Assembly: GCA_963556695.1 (NCBI GenBank)
Contig: CAUWAG010000020.1
Location: 2,294,001 to 2,358,000 of the forward strand
DNA length: 64,000 bases
Direction: 5' to 3'
Source of the DNA: Anthostomella pinea
Taxonomy: Eukaryota > Ascomycota > Sordariomycetes > Xylariales > Xylariaceae
Shown here: positions 34,169 to 45,412 of the stretch, one piece after another
Layout: the number at the start of each line of letters is the position of its first letter
Position numbering within the stretch: the stretch's first letter is position 1
Program-made: the position numbers and the translations under genes
The notes under the pieces: generated by a model
Seen by the model: the letters and a program-made list of their open reading frames with translations, nothing else
What the model was told of the DNA's origin: nothing
Databases searched by the model: none

Positions 34169-35566
34169 ATGTCGACGACCTCCGAGCCGCTACCCGCAGG
34201 CGAAGCCCAGCCGGAGGCAAAGGTCCTCCCGTCGGCCGGTGATGCCGGCGTTGCCACCACATCACGCAGCGTCGCGGCTCCCTCACTCGAGGTAGATGTA
34301 TGTTACATACCTGGCACGTGGTGCCTCAATATGCGTTCTCCAGACTGACTTGCGGCTCAGTCTAGCGAGCGTGGTGACAGCGTCGACGACAATGACTCCG
34401 CCATTGGCAGCTGGCGGTCTACGTACGTCCACGGCATTCCTTTGCATGCGTTCCTCACTAGACATAGCTCACATAACTTGCCATACGTCAGTGTAGACGA
34501 ACCCAAAGCCTGACCAGCTCCGCCGTGGACCACAAGTACGAGAAAGGCCGACGTTACCATGTCTTCCGGGAAGGAGAGTACCACCTCCCCAACGACGAGA
34601 ACGAGCAAGATCGCCTAGACATGCAGCACGCCATCTACCGCTACGCTCTCGACGATCGTCTCTTCCTCGCTCCAATACCGAAGGATCAGCTGCGCAATGT
34701 CCTGGACGTTGGCTGCGGTACTGGGCTGTAAGTCCCAATAACTTAGCTAACTGTCATCTCTTGCTCAAGACCACTGCTCATGACACTGGTACGGGGCAGG
34801 TGGGCGATGGGCGTAGCAGACTCAAACCCCCAAGCCCAAGTCTTCGGCTTCGACCTCTCCCCCGTCCACCTGCAACCAGATATGGTACCCCCCAACGCCC
34901 GCTTCCTAATAGACGACTGCAACGCCGAATGGGGCTTCGCCGAACGTCCGTTCGACCTCATCCACACCCGCGCCCTCACCCCGGGAATCAAAGACTGGTC
35001 TCGCTCCCTGCACCAAGCCAAGGACCACCTCACACCCGGGGAGTGGGTAGAACTGCACGAGATCCACGTCCCAGCCGGCTGCACCGAGAGCTCGCTCTCC
35101 CCCTCGAAACCGTACTTCGTCCAATGGTCTGACTGAAGGTCTTCGCGATGGCGGGCTGAAGACCGGTCTTGATCTCTCCGCCCCCAAGAGGCTTGAAGCT
35201 CTGCTTCGGGAAACCGGGTACACTAACATTACCGTGCAGTGGCAGAACTGGCCCGTGGAACCTTGGGCTAGGGGGGCGAAGAATAAGCGTATAGGTCGCT
35301 TGTGGGCGGAGGACATGAAGCATGTTACCCGTAACACGGCGGCTATGTTTACGAGGGTGCTTGGGTGGAGCGCGGAGGAGTTTGAGGTGTTTGCTGCGAG
35401 GATTGCGGAGGAGATTGATGCAGGGGAGAAACATATGTGGGTGGAGATGTGAGTTGTGCCCATCCCATCCTTTGTTTCGCGTTGATGTGTGAGATGTGTC
35501 CAGTGCTGACTGGGCATGTTGTCGTGTAGGTTCTTCGCTTGTGCACAGAGACCTGTTCAGGCTTGA
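34169..35566 (+). pseudogene. LaeA-like SAM-dependent methyltransferase, frameshifted
   Basis: Five exons are inferred: 34169-34291, 34361-34422, 34497-34727, 34800-35448 (with a lesion) and 35530-35566. After a low-complexity N-terminus the protein shows RRYHVFREGEYHLPNDE and EQDRL, then SAM motif I VLDVGCGTG and VFGFDLSP, all hallmarks of the LaeA-like family, which regulates or tailors fungal secondary metabolism. Exon 4 reads to VQWSD then TGA at 35134-35136; the family continuation (EGLRDGGLKTGLDLS) follows at once in the +1 frame, so one base is extra or two are missing. No GT-AG intron can explain this. The last short exon restores the usual C-terminal hydrophobic motif. Either a recent inactivating indel or a sequencing error. 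Confidence 0.85.
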
Positions 35567-35706
35567 AAGGGAATAATGATGATAGACATGCATCCAACGC
35601 AATATCGTATTGGCGACTTCAGGCTCTTCAACAGTCTTTTGAGGGACCGGCAAGGCGATGCATTATTGTGTGATATATGATTGTGTCCAGAACTATCGGA
35701 GACACA

Positions 35707-37301
35707 TCATGATTCTCTGGAGTATTTAGATCGCTGCCGCCACTTGTCTCCGTACCGAAACACGAAGACAGGAATCGGCGCAAGCAGCAGACCGGCGCCG
35801 CCCAATACGGTGCAACCCAATCCATACCCGAACCTGTCTATCAGCGGCTCCGCGGCTAGAGGCAGGAACGTGCCCATCAGACATCTCGTCACTATAACGG
35901 CCGTCATTCCCGAGGCAGCGTGTAGGCCGAAGGCGTCCACGACGTACGCGGACAGCGGCATAAACCCCAACAGTATGGTCGCACCGAGCAGGCCGACCGA
36001 CAGTAGGATTACCGGCAGGGGCAATTGCAGCTGGGCAGACCAGCCGTAGAAGGCGATGTTGAACGGTAGCAAGAAGCCCCCGACGATGACGAGAGGGAGG
36101 CGGTACTCGGGCTTCCCGACCCCCTTGTGGTGCTCTCGCAATTTCACGTAAATCTTGTCAAGATATGTGTTGCAGAGAAGGACAGTCACCGTAGAACCGA
36201 TGCCTATGGATCGCATCAGCTTGCTGTGGAATATGGGAGTAGCAGATGGTGCAGCGAATAACACTTACTAAAGGTGAGGAAGGCAGACCCAGTGGCTGCC
36301 GCCGACAGCCCGTAGGTCTCTTGCAGTATATCCGGCAACGTGGTCGAGATGACATAGAAGTGCGCGAACACGAGGGCGCCGAACAGCGACAGGATCTGCA
36401 AGACGCCCGAGCCAGCAAAGACGCTCGCCGGCCGCATTATGGCGCCCCACAGCTTCCTAGCATTCGATACATCGTCGTCGGTGTCATAGATAGTCCTCAG
36501 GGCGACATTGCCGGTCTCGGCACGCAGCTTCGCCGCCTTCCGTCGCAAGATGGCCACCTTGTACGTCTCCCGAAAGCACGTGAGGAAGGCTATCTCGCAG
36601 GCGGCGGCCAGGACCGCGCTGCCCCAGAGCACCTCGCGCCAGCCCAGACTCTCCGCTATCGCACCGCTGATGGCGGGTCCGACAGCGCCGCCGATCAGCG
36701 GAGCCAGCGCCACGATGCTCATGGCCGAGCCGCGCTCCTCCGAGACGAACATGTCGCCAATGATAGCAGGGTTCAGCACATTCGACGCGACGGCAAGGCC
36801 GGTCAGCGCCCGGGCAGCGATGAACAGGGACGTGCTCTGGCAGAGTGCAGCCAGCACCGTCGCGGCAACGAAAAGCGTGTTGGCGGCGTTCATGACGGGG
36901 TAGCGCCCGAATACCTCGCTGAGCGGTGCGATGAGCAGCGGCCCGGCGGCTTCGCCGAGCTCCCAGATGGTGACGAGAAGCACGCTTGCTGATTTGCTCG
37001 ACTGGCCGTGGTCGAGGTCGTGGACAATGCGGTTTGCGACCGGCACGACTGATATGCATGTGAAAGTGCTGACGGGGATCAGCGCGTGATTGATAATAAG
37101 TTTTGGTGCGACAACTCACACGGTGAACGCCATGAAGGCGAGCAGAGAGACGATCCCCCATTTGTAGGCTGTTGGCCATTCCAGGGGGTTGTCCTGGTCG
37201 CCATCAGGGGCGAAGTCGACGATGTCTTTGCCCAAGAGGTCGTCCCTCTGCTCGATGTTAACCAGACGGGCATCTTGCAGCAGTGGCTCCGTCTCGTCCA
37301 T
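35707..37301 (-). CDS. Major facilitator (DHA1-type) drug/metabolite exporter
   Basis: Three exons join in phase: 37301-37120, 37068-36269 and 36203-35707, giving 492 aa. After an acidic N-terminus (MDETEPLLQDA) the PLEWPTAYKW motif precedes the first helix, as in 12-helix drug:H+ antiporters. Helices 2-3 carry PLSEVFGRYPV (motif A) and helix 5 the GAVGPAISGAI antiporter signature. The C-terminal half has PEYRLP before helix 9 and ends after GDKWRQRS. The second intron uses the acceptor at 36204; the nearer CAG would break the frame. The family exports toxic or self-made small molecules across the plasma membrane. Position next to the methyltransferase and near the P450 suggests metabolite export. 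Confidence 0.93.
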
Positions 37302-38718
37302 GGTCGTATATCGACCAGCCTCTAATGGAAGGACAGAACTCAGACAGTGCGCTAGGAATATGAAGCGTATTGAATCAGGTGAATAGGGAAAGGGGGTAGA
37401 ATGGTGGCTTTATGTTGATGCAGCCGCGGTTAATGAAGGTCTGGTCCGAGCCGGCGCACGATATGTCGGAATTTGTTTTGATCCACCTTCGGCTCTGGTT
37501 GATAAGCTCCGATGTCGTAAGCAGATAAATAAACCTACGGGTCGGAGCGTATTCGGATTCCCGCACTCACAATTTGGATTATCTGATTAGTGAGTCATTC
37601 CGTTCGTGACATGCAAGGGATCTGACGTGATCCCGTTGCCCTCTGCTTGATGAGATTGAGAGTTTGAGCCAGAGGATTCATCTCAGGCGGTTTGCACCAA
37701 TACACTTGACGCCAATAAACTAAATCGTGAGTAATCAAAGCAGAGGGTGGGGTGTCAAGGGACTGAATCACGCGGTGACTTCAGCTTACGGCATAAGTTA
37801 CATATTGACAACACCGGTCAATGAATACTTCGCTCCAAGTCGATTGTGGTTTACAAAGATCTCAAGGCAGGATCTCTTCAATTGACTGACGAGACATAGG
37901 ATAGACATCTCGCTCATGATTTTCGGCATTTTCATTCCTTGCTCCCAGGTCGTGCGGCGTCTAATAATGCATGAAAGGGGTTGCGACTCCAACGTCAAGT
38001 GGGAAAGGGCATTGCAGTCAGCCACTCTGACTGAGTCTGTCCCCTAGTGTAGTACCGTGTGAGGTTCCGGGAAGGGAGTATTCGTGGAATTCCGATACGA
38101 GGAGATGGGCGAACGCAGGACTTTTCAGCTTTCAGGGACTTCTTAGGGGAGAATATGGCCTTCCTGACCCGATGTGCTTCGTGGTGGAAGGCGTTGTAGC
38201 GCACGACTTTGTACAAGGATCAGCGACGCGCTGGCGATATACACGTACTTCGTTAGCCCCCGGGACTCCATTACCCCATCTATCTTTCCTTCAGGGACCC
38301 GAAGCCTCTTGAAACCAAATTCGAAAGGCAGCTCAGATATGCGGCGATGCGTGCATGGACCAAGCCGAACCCATCCAAGCCGAACCCATCCCACGTCGAT
38401 CCATTCCAAGCCGACGGGTTGGCTTGGGCACATAAAAGCGGGAGTGAGGAACATATGTCCCAAACAGGGAGGATTGAGCTAGGGCAAATGGCGGAGAGGA
38501 TCCAGCACTGCTGGCGACATCCACAACGGCTTCGATCCCATTATCTTCGACATCGCACAGAGACATATCAAGTACTTGGTCTCGACCAACACCTGGAGAA
38601 ACGCGACTCACCGGCTCTTCTCGGAGCAACTTATTATTAGGATAACAAGCTGTCAAGAGTCCAAGACAGCCATCAGCGGGCCGCGACCGTCGACTAGGGC
38701 TCATTGCCACCAGCAAGC
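37302..38718. other. Intergenic region
   Basis: About 1.4 kb between the transporter start and the copia LTR. It should hold the transporter promoter. A 15-bp direct repeat (AAGCCGAACCCATCC twice, near 38363-38392) is visible; nothing else is supported. Confidence 0.5.
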
Positions 38719-38890
38719 TGTCAGATTTGAGCCAATTGTCAAAGTGAAGTGTGTGTGTGTCTTCTCTCTATCTCGAATGTCCTTGTGCGACCGTGGCAGT
38801 TTTGTGCCAGAGGGGCTAGATCGGGACGGAACAACTAGGTTCCGTGATCTACCTGTCAAGGTGACTTCTAGGCGTACCTTTAATCCAACA
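38719..38890 (-). repeat. 3' LTR of the copia element
   Basis: The LTR begins TGTCAGATTTGAG and ends TTTAATCCAACA on the plus strand (TG...CA). The adjacent inner sequence read on the minus strand, GCTGAGGGGGTG, is a polypurine tract, as expected beside a 3' LTR. Confidence 0.9.
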
Positions 38891-39575
38891 CACCCCCTCA
38901 GCCAGGCAGGCAACGGCTCTGACTGAACTAGTCTATAGAATAAATTACTTCAGGGTCTTGACTCAGAATCTCTTTTCTCTTCTCAATGGCTCCCTCTTGT
39001 GATCTTCAATCAATCTGTCTCGCCTAAGTGTCTATCAATCCCAGTTGATCCAGAAATCCTGTCCACTGTTGAGCAGGCAAGGCTTTGGTCAACCCATCCA
39101 CTTTTATCTGTGCTGATGGCGTATACTTAATGCTGACAGTTCCTTATTCCATTTCTTGTCGAAGCCAATGGTTATGTATATCCATATGCCGTAACTTGGT
39201 TTTTAAAAGAGCGATTTCAGTGATTACTAGCTTGATTGTCTGTGTATTGTCGTATTCTATTTTGATCTTCTCGCGTTCAAGTTGAACACCAAGTTCCATA
39301 ATCAGCCAGCTGATGTATAGAGTCTTTTTGATTACCTGAGCCAGTGCAAATAGTTCTGCTTATGTAGTAGATGTAGTGACCGTGTCTTGCTTGTTAGGCC
39401 TCCAGTCAATCAATCCTTCAAAAAGAGTCATAACAAAGGCCTAAGAGCTCTTTCTGTCGAAAGAATTATTTATAAAAAAAGCATCACTAGCCACCACTAA
39501 ATTATCTCCTCCTTCAAACTAGAGAGAATGGTGTCTTGTTCTGTATAGGTATTGGATGACTCGGTTGGCTGCATT

Positions 39576-40400
39576 CTAGTGGATCTGACTTGGGTTTGTA
39601 AGGAATCTTATGAGGCGTGATGTTGCGAAGGCTATGTCTGGTTGTGTGGAAATGGAGGCAAATAGAATAGAACTAATCTTTTGTTGGTATTTCTGGATCT
39701 TGTGAGAGGCGGCGTGATCTTGCCAGGGCAGTAGTTCTTCTGTACCCATTGGGACCTCAGAGAGTCTGTCGGTCAGGTTGATTAGCTTGGTTACTTTCTT
39801 AATGTAGGAGGTCTTGGATAGCCAAATCTTTTGCTGAGGCCGGTCCCGAATGATTTCCATTCCAAGGAAGCATTGAACGTGCTCGCCTCCAGTGATCTCG
39901 TATCTTTGTTGAAGCTGCTGAACCACGTCTTGAACATCTTCTTGTGCGTGTTTTCTATATGGTCGTCCACGTAGAAGAATATCATGATTCCTTTTCTTGT
40001 ATAACAGCACGGCTCATATAGAACCGGGTTGAATCCCAAGCTGGCCAGAGTCTTTGAGAACTCCTTCTGCCATAGCAATGGAGAAACCCCCAGCCCATAG
40101 AGTGCCTTGTTCAACTAAAGAATTATACCTTTCTTGCGATAGCCATGTGGCATCCGTATAAAGATCTTCTCATTGATGGGGGCATGCAAAAAGGCGTTGA
40201 CAACGTCGTACTGGATCATCTCGAGGTCAAACTTGGCCACTAGGGCTATCAAGGTTCTGAATGATCTTCCAATATTTGCTCTGAATGCAGCCCCTTCTGT
40301 TAATCTTCTCTGACCACAAGACGTGCCTTGCACTTGATGAACCTCCCATGCTTATCAAACTTATAGACATACACCTATATGCAGTCCAAGATTTGATGCC
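39576..40400 (-). pseudogene. copia reverse transcriptase remnant
   Basis: Overlapping frames encode the RT palm: KARLVV at the start, then FLHAPINEKIFIRMP, MNKALYGL, and IMIFFYVDDH with the YVDD catalytic box, followed by FLGMEI and the conserved TRPDIAF-like ISTQPDIAFA. Frame changes near 40115 and 39990 and stops downstream mean it is not functional. Confidence 0.85.
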
Positions 40401-40777
40401 CTCGTATAGATGGGTCTTTCTTTCGGATCTCAGTCCATGACCTCATGGCGTCATGACTTTTTAGGTGATCCTTTTCGGCCATTTTGAACAAGTGTCCTAT
40501 TGAATGGGTTGCTAGTTTGTCGCGCCACTGTGGCGCTTCTTACAGGAGTCGTCTATGGAGCTTGAATCCATTTCGCAAGGCTCTCTCTATGCTTGCCCGA
40601 TCTAGGGTGTTTTTATCTGATTGTTATATGGGCGAAGCCTTAAGGCCTGTTAGAAACGCCGCTTTCCAAGGCTCGAGCTCTTTTCGTCCTGGGTCTTGGA
40701 GAGGATTTTTAGGTTCCTCATTCCCCTTCTGAATACTATAGCATAGCAGGACGGACAGAGGACTAAGCAGTGGTGAA

Positions 40778-42109
40778 CGCAGATTCCCCCAGCAGGAGTT
40801 CTTGCAGAGTCAATAAGACGACGTCACGGCCTCCGACTAGGACGAATAGACCAGAGACACCCTCTTGTTCGCAGGCTCCAAATACAAGCTCGCAAGAATC
40901 CAACAAGGCTACAAAGGAGCTTCCAGCTAGTCCCTGACTTCCAGAGACCATTACTTACCAGGCCATCATGAAAGAAGCCCCCAATCCGTAAAGACAAAAA
41001 CAAAGAAACAGAGCTCTTTAAGCAATGGCTACAGGAGAGAAACATGAACACTGACCTTATCATCTATTCAGATGGATCACAGTTGGACGACTAAAGCACA
41101 ACCCGCACTGGATGGGGTTATACCATCAGGAAAGGCGGCACTACACAAGAAGTATACCGGGAAAAGGGCAGACTTCTCTAAACAGAAGTAGTAGATGCTG
41201 AAGTCCATGGTGCTCTCTAAGGTCTTGCAGCAGCCAGGGCAATTAGACACGGAAAACAGCTATATGTCTGCCTGGACAACACGTCAGTGGTAGATAGGCT
41301 CAATGGGACTCCACCCGAGACATCACAGAACATTTTTCTACGATTTCAAGAACTTGCCACAGCACACACTCCTGGAGTGACCGTCAAGTGGATTCCTGGA
41401 CACAGAGATATTAATGGCAACGAAGCTACTGATATACTAACAAAAGAGGGTGCCATGCTAGAAACAGACACAACAAACCTTCCTATAATCTCTTGGGTTA
41501 AGAGAGATCTCAAAAGAAAGGGCAGGAAAGAGTTCAACCAATGGTGGAAAGACCAATCAGAACCTAGATATCAAGAAATATACTTATATACAATAACTGA
41601 AAGAGACCTTATATCTTTTAAGAGGAGTATTTTATATAGACTTTTAGCGGCCAGATCTGGACATGGCGACTTTGCCAGATACCATGAACGCTTTGGGCAT
41701 ACAGACTCGAACGATCACTGCAGCTATGGTGAAAAGAAAACACCACAATACATTTTCTTTTATAAGAGGCTGGAGAAAAATTGGCTACTGCCTAGGTACT
41801 CGCTTAGGACAGCTTGTTTACAATACTTAGAGGAGAGGAGCACAGAATGAGCAAAATTTGTGAAGAAGAGCAAGTTCTTTTTAACAATCTGCCCCCATAG
41901 ATAGCTTTTCTTGAAGGACCAGATAGATGACCCAAAGGTCATACCGCCGCAACAACGGGGATGGGCCTGTGAGCGGGACTGACTGTACTTATTATCTTGA
42001 GACCTCCACAACCCTGCGATACAGAGGCTCTGGGAGGCGTGGTTTGCACTACTGAGGAGCTACCCCCCACGTTAAATACAAAACAAACAAACAAACAAAC
42101 AAACAAACA
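40778..42109 (+). mobile_element. 5'-truncated Tad-like LINE nested in the copia element
   Basis: The insert is bounded by a perfect 14-bp target duplication, TAAGCAGTGGTGAA, at 40764-40777 and 42110-42123. It ends in an (AAAC)n tail (about 42079-42109). Only the 3' end of ORF2 remains: an RNase H domain and the C-terminal region. A 3' fragment of the same family sits at 21454-21651. Because it lies inside the copia element in the opposite orientation, it inserted later. Confidence 0.95.
41030..41850 (+). pseudogene. LINE RNase H and ORF2 C-terminus, with stops
   Basis: In frame with 41287-41850 the upstream sequence encodes IYSDGSQ, then AEVHGAL, VCLDNTSVV, VKWIPGHRDINGNEATD. These carry the RNase H acidic residues (D, E, D, D) of non-LTR elements of the Tad/Jockey group. 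Several stops interrupt the upstream part (near 41093, 41180 and 41218). The tail ends with a Cys/His-poor relic of the usual zinc-binding region (HCSYGEKKTPQYIF). Not functional. Confidence 0.85.
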
Positions 42110-42454
42110 TAAGCAGTGGTGAAAGTAATAGGGCAAATTTTGCCGTGGTGTACGGGTGCTTATTCCCAATACCCACATCTATTTCCTCTTCGTCCTCTTG
42201 GACTTGTATCCCCGTCGGGACTACCGGGCTTCCCGCACTTCCATCCTCTACCCTCGTCGGGGGAGGATATTGGTCTTGCAGTTCATCAGGATTTTCTTCC
42301 TCGTCCTGGAAATAGGCGTCGGACTTGGATAGAGCGTACTTGTTGACCATGACCTATATCTCTTTAATAGTCACTGTTTTCAAGTTATCTCAGAATCACT
42401 CTTTATTTCCATTAAATACCTCGTTCTTATTGAAAGCGATATCTCTCGTACTGA

Positions 42455-43756
42455 TCACCTTATTTGTGACGGCCTGCACAGACCTTCCCACATGACAAGT
42501 GGATACTTCCTAATAGGGGAAGGATCTGACCAGAGGATCCCCTTAAAGGGGCAACCTCCCACTGTACCTATCTCTCTCTCTCTTCCTTTCCTCTCTAGTC
42601 TTGATATTCTCGTCAATAGAGTAATAGCTGCTTGCTGCAGGCCATGTCCCAGCTCCCCAGTATGCTCGCCGTGACAGTTCACCTCCTGAGATGCGCGCAT
42701 TAGGTGTTCCAAAGCTTCTTGACCAGGATGTCCTAGTCGTTGATGCCATAGCCACGCGTTCCCAGTGAGGGGAGGTTTTCTGGACCATGAGTTGTGTAGA
42801 TGCTTCTTGCTTGGTTGTGCAGTATGAAACATAGCGTTGAGGTCGTTTGGTTGGTAGTTAATGATATATTGGCCATACATGTCCTTGATATGGCCGACCA
42901 AGGTATTGTCTCTTCTTTTGAGACTGGTCTGCCTTTCCTTGTTGTCCCACCAATATCCTCTCCGTCTGAGTTCTCGTAGGGATATGAGAGTGGTGAGGAG
43001 TGAGGGGCAGTAGGCCGTATTTGGAAAGTTGATAATCGTGCTTCCGATACGTACTTGCATCTCACTGTACCCTTGGATGGGTAGAGGGTAATCTCCTGAT
43101 CATACAAAATCCCCTGGTGGCGCAGTCCTCTAGCTGGTTAGACACCATGCTTAGTTTGTGATTGTGATGGTGCTTCCACTGTCTAAAATGACTGAGTATG
43201 CCAGTGGATAATTGTCTGATTTGACCGCTGTGAAGGCTGACCGCACCTTGCCCATCGTTCTGTCATAGAGTCAATCTTGAATCTCTTCATGCTCTTCTCT
43301 TTTAGGTTGAGAAGTCCTGATACTTGATTTTGATTTGTTCCGCTTCAAGGCACGGACTTGAGCTTGTAGTTCTGGATCTTCCAAGGCTTGAGCTGTCTTT
43401 TTAATGAGATAGTCCCTAGGTCGGAAGCCCTTCTATGCCTTCTCTGGGAAGATATAGAAACAATTCGCCAATGCATGTTCTATTCCACATGCTAGACATT
43501 TAGAATGGTTCTTATCCCTACTTCTCTCGTTCCTTGGTTGGCGTTTAGTCTGTTTTCTTTCAGGCTTTCTGTTCTTCTTTGCCGGAGCCCTTGCCATTAT
43601 AGGTTGACCCAAATGCACCTTTGGAGGCTTGTCCAGCTTTGTTAATGGTCCGCAAAATAGCTCTTGTGAAGTCGTTGACAAGATCTCAATGTTTGAGAAT
43701 CCCATGCCGGATTTGTTTATCCTTGATAACCACATAAGTGCTTGACCACATGGCAA
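42455..43756 (-). pseudogene. copia gag and GAG-preintegrase remnant
   Basis: The upstream part (43756-43433) ends in a retroviral-type zinc knuckle C-x2-C-x3-H-x4-C followed by FPEKA. The downstream part contains TLISLRELRRRGYWW and the WHQRLGHP motif typical of the preintegrase domain. Frames are broken between the two parts. Confidence 0.8.
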
Positions 43757-44191
43757 ATGCTTCGGATACCGCGTCCAGGAAGTCTCTGGCCCATGAGCTC
43801 ACATTGAGCGTCTCGGGAACTTCCTTCTGATGGGCCTTTGTAAAGGCGATCTCCTAAGAGGCAATCTATCGCTGTGTTCTTAGGATTTCTGAGGGGTTGG
43901 AGTGCTGTCTTGTAGAGTTGTCTTGGTCCGTTTCTTCTTGTATTTCTTTCGTGTAATATTCAGAATCTCTGGTTATTATATAATACCCTTTTTCTGAATA
44001 AGGAGGTCAATAAGACCTAGGACGTCTGCCTTCAATTAGAACTTATGGTCCTATTCAGGCTATTCTCTTGCTTCTAATAGTGATGCTAAGAAGTCTGCTT
44101 TCTTAGACTCTTAAAGGGTTAAAAGAACAGACATTCTAGATATACAGGATAGATAGGGTTTGTCAAAGGGATCAGCGATGAGACTCTTAAT

Positions 44192-44364
44192 TGTCAGATT
44201 TGAGCCAATTGTCAGAGTGAAGTGTGTGTGTGTCTTCTCTCTGTCTTGAGTGTCCTTGTGCGACCGTGGCAGTTTTGTGTCAGAGGGGGCTAGATCGGGA
44301 CGGAACAACTAGGTTCCGTAGTCTACCTGTTAAGATACCTTCTAGGCGTACCTTTAATCCAACA
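44192..44364 (-). repeat. 5' LTR of the copia element
   Basis: It matches the other LTR over its whole length with about a dozen differences, mostly transitions (roughly 93% identity by eye). The internal side carries the presumed primer-binding site at 44177-44191. Confidence 0.9.
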
Positions 44365-45106
44365 TAGCCACACCATACAAGTCGACATGGAGCACTTACT
44401 CTAAGGAAACAACCAGTATTCACACAGCTACGTTCGACTAGATTTATATATGAAAGAAGGTATAATCATAAAAAGGTAGGTGTAGATTAAAAATTATATG
44501 AGCCTAGGTGCGACGTTTAAGATGCCTGTCATATATTAGCTCGGACGCTATTTAACATTACTTCATGGATAATACTGCGCTGATACCGCTAAGCTTAAGC
44601 GGATACGGCGACGAGATCGACATCATAGCTTCTCGGTTGGATACAGAGTGCCAGTCTTCCTTGATGTCTACCGACACCGCCACCATCGGCTCGTTTTGCT
44701 CTCAGCTTCGACGGCTCCGCCTCAAGTACCAGTAATTCTCCTCTAAGCTGGGAAATATCGGTTCTGAGCTCAATGGATGCAAGAATCCATGGGCTTATCG
44801 CACATGATGTCTCACCTACCTATGTGAGACAATGATTTTTTTCCCCTTACTTTTGTTTTTCAAGTGGCTGACTCGAAACATTAGCTTCAACCTCCAGGAT
44901 ATTCATGGATACTTCTCTGCTCAAGGGGAACGTTCAGCAACACCACAGTACCACAATCGCCAACTTGAGCTGCGCCTTAGCTCCTGGAAGTAAGCATCTC
45001 GTGTCTCTCTCGTGCGCCGTCAGCCATCATCCGTAGCCCTGTCTGACTTGGAGTGGAAGCAGATCCCACCAAACGGACGGCAAGCATCCCACCACAACGC
45101 GACCAG
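44365..45106. other. Intergenic region
   Basis: About 740 AT-rich bases. A perfect 7-bp stem (GTCTCAC, 8-base loop, GTGAGAC) lies at about 44809-44830. It should contain the promoter of the small membrane protein gene. No coding feature is seen. Confidence 0.5.
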
Positions 45107-45412
45107 ATGTCCCTCGCACAGCCTCCGCCAATGCCCAGCGTCAGGCAGCGGCGCATAGCTACCAAAACGAGACCGGAGCTGGTCTTGGGGTCGCTGATCA
45201 ACACGGCGGTGTCCTTCGGTCTATCTTACGCGGGTCTGAAGTTCGGGTTCAAGGTCAACATGCGAAACCTCACGAGCCGCGGGGGTCTGCTGGGCTTGTT
45301 GTTTGCAGTCAACCTGGTCTATGATGTGGTCGACATGCGGCATGCGCGGCGCATCATAGGAGCACGCGATGCGTGGGATCTGAGCCAGAGGAAGCGGGAA
45401 TTGTGGGAATGA
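45107..45412 (+). CDS. Small membrane protein, function unknown
   Basis: One frame of 101 aa starts at MSLAQPPPMPSVRQRR. Two hydrophobic segments are visible: residues 25-47 (LVLGSLINTAVSFGLSYAG) and residues 59-75 (GGLLGLLFAVNLVYDVV). The ends are basic or charged, suggesting a two-helix membrane protein, perhaps of an organelle. The frame continues upstream without Met to about 45053, so a missed upstream exon is possible. I do not recognise the family. Support is the clean frame with coherent hydropathy. Confidence 0.5.
   Translation: MSLAQPPPMPSVRQRRIATKTRPELVLGSLINTAVSFGLSYAGLKFGFKVNMRNLTSRGGLLGLLFAVNLVYDVVDMRHARRIIGARDAWDLSQRKRELWE

Larger units (their letters stand above)
38719..44364 (-). 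mobile_element. Degenerate Ty1/copia LTR retrotransposon with nested LINE
   Basis: Two direct LTRs (38719-38890 and 44192-44364) bound the element; gene order on the minus strand is gag, GAG-preintegrase, [LINE insertion], connector, reverse transcriptase, RNase H, which is copia order. Gag (43756-43433) ends with the knuckle CLACGIEHALANC. The preintegrase region (about 43060-42700) has WHQRLGHPGQEAL. The RT (about 40380-39580) keeps ARLVV, MNKALYGL and the catalytic FFYVDDH. RNase H remnants extend to about 39000. Many stops and frame breaks show it is dead. No perfect 5-bp target duplication is seen (CAAGC versus TAGCC), so ends may be mutated or recombined. The catalytic core of integrase is largely missing or unreadable. 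Confidence 0.92.

Noticed and set aside
36216..36264. First CAG (36224 region) as acceptor of the second intron of the DHA1 transporter, making it a pseudogene
   Set aside because: The acceptor at 36204 (CATAG) keeps phase and gives normal family spacing, so the gene is intact.
43108..43145. tRNA-like look of TGGCGCAG...TAGCTGGTTAG
   Set aside because: No cloverleaf with T-arm GTTCRA could be built, and it lies inside the copia element.
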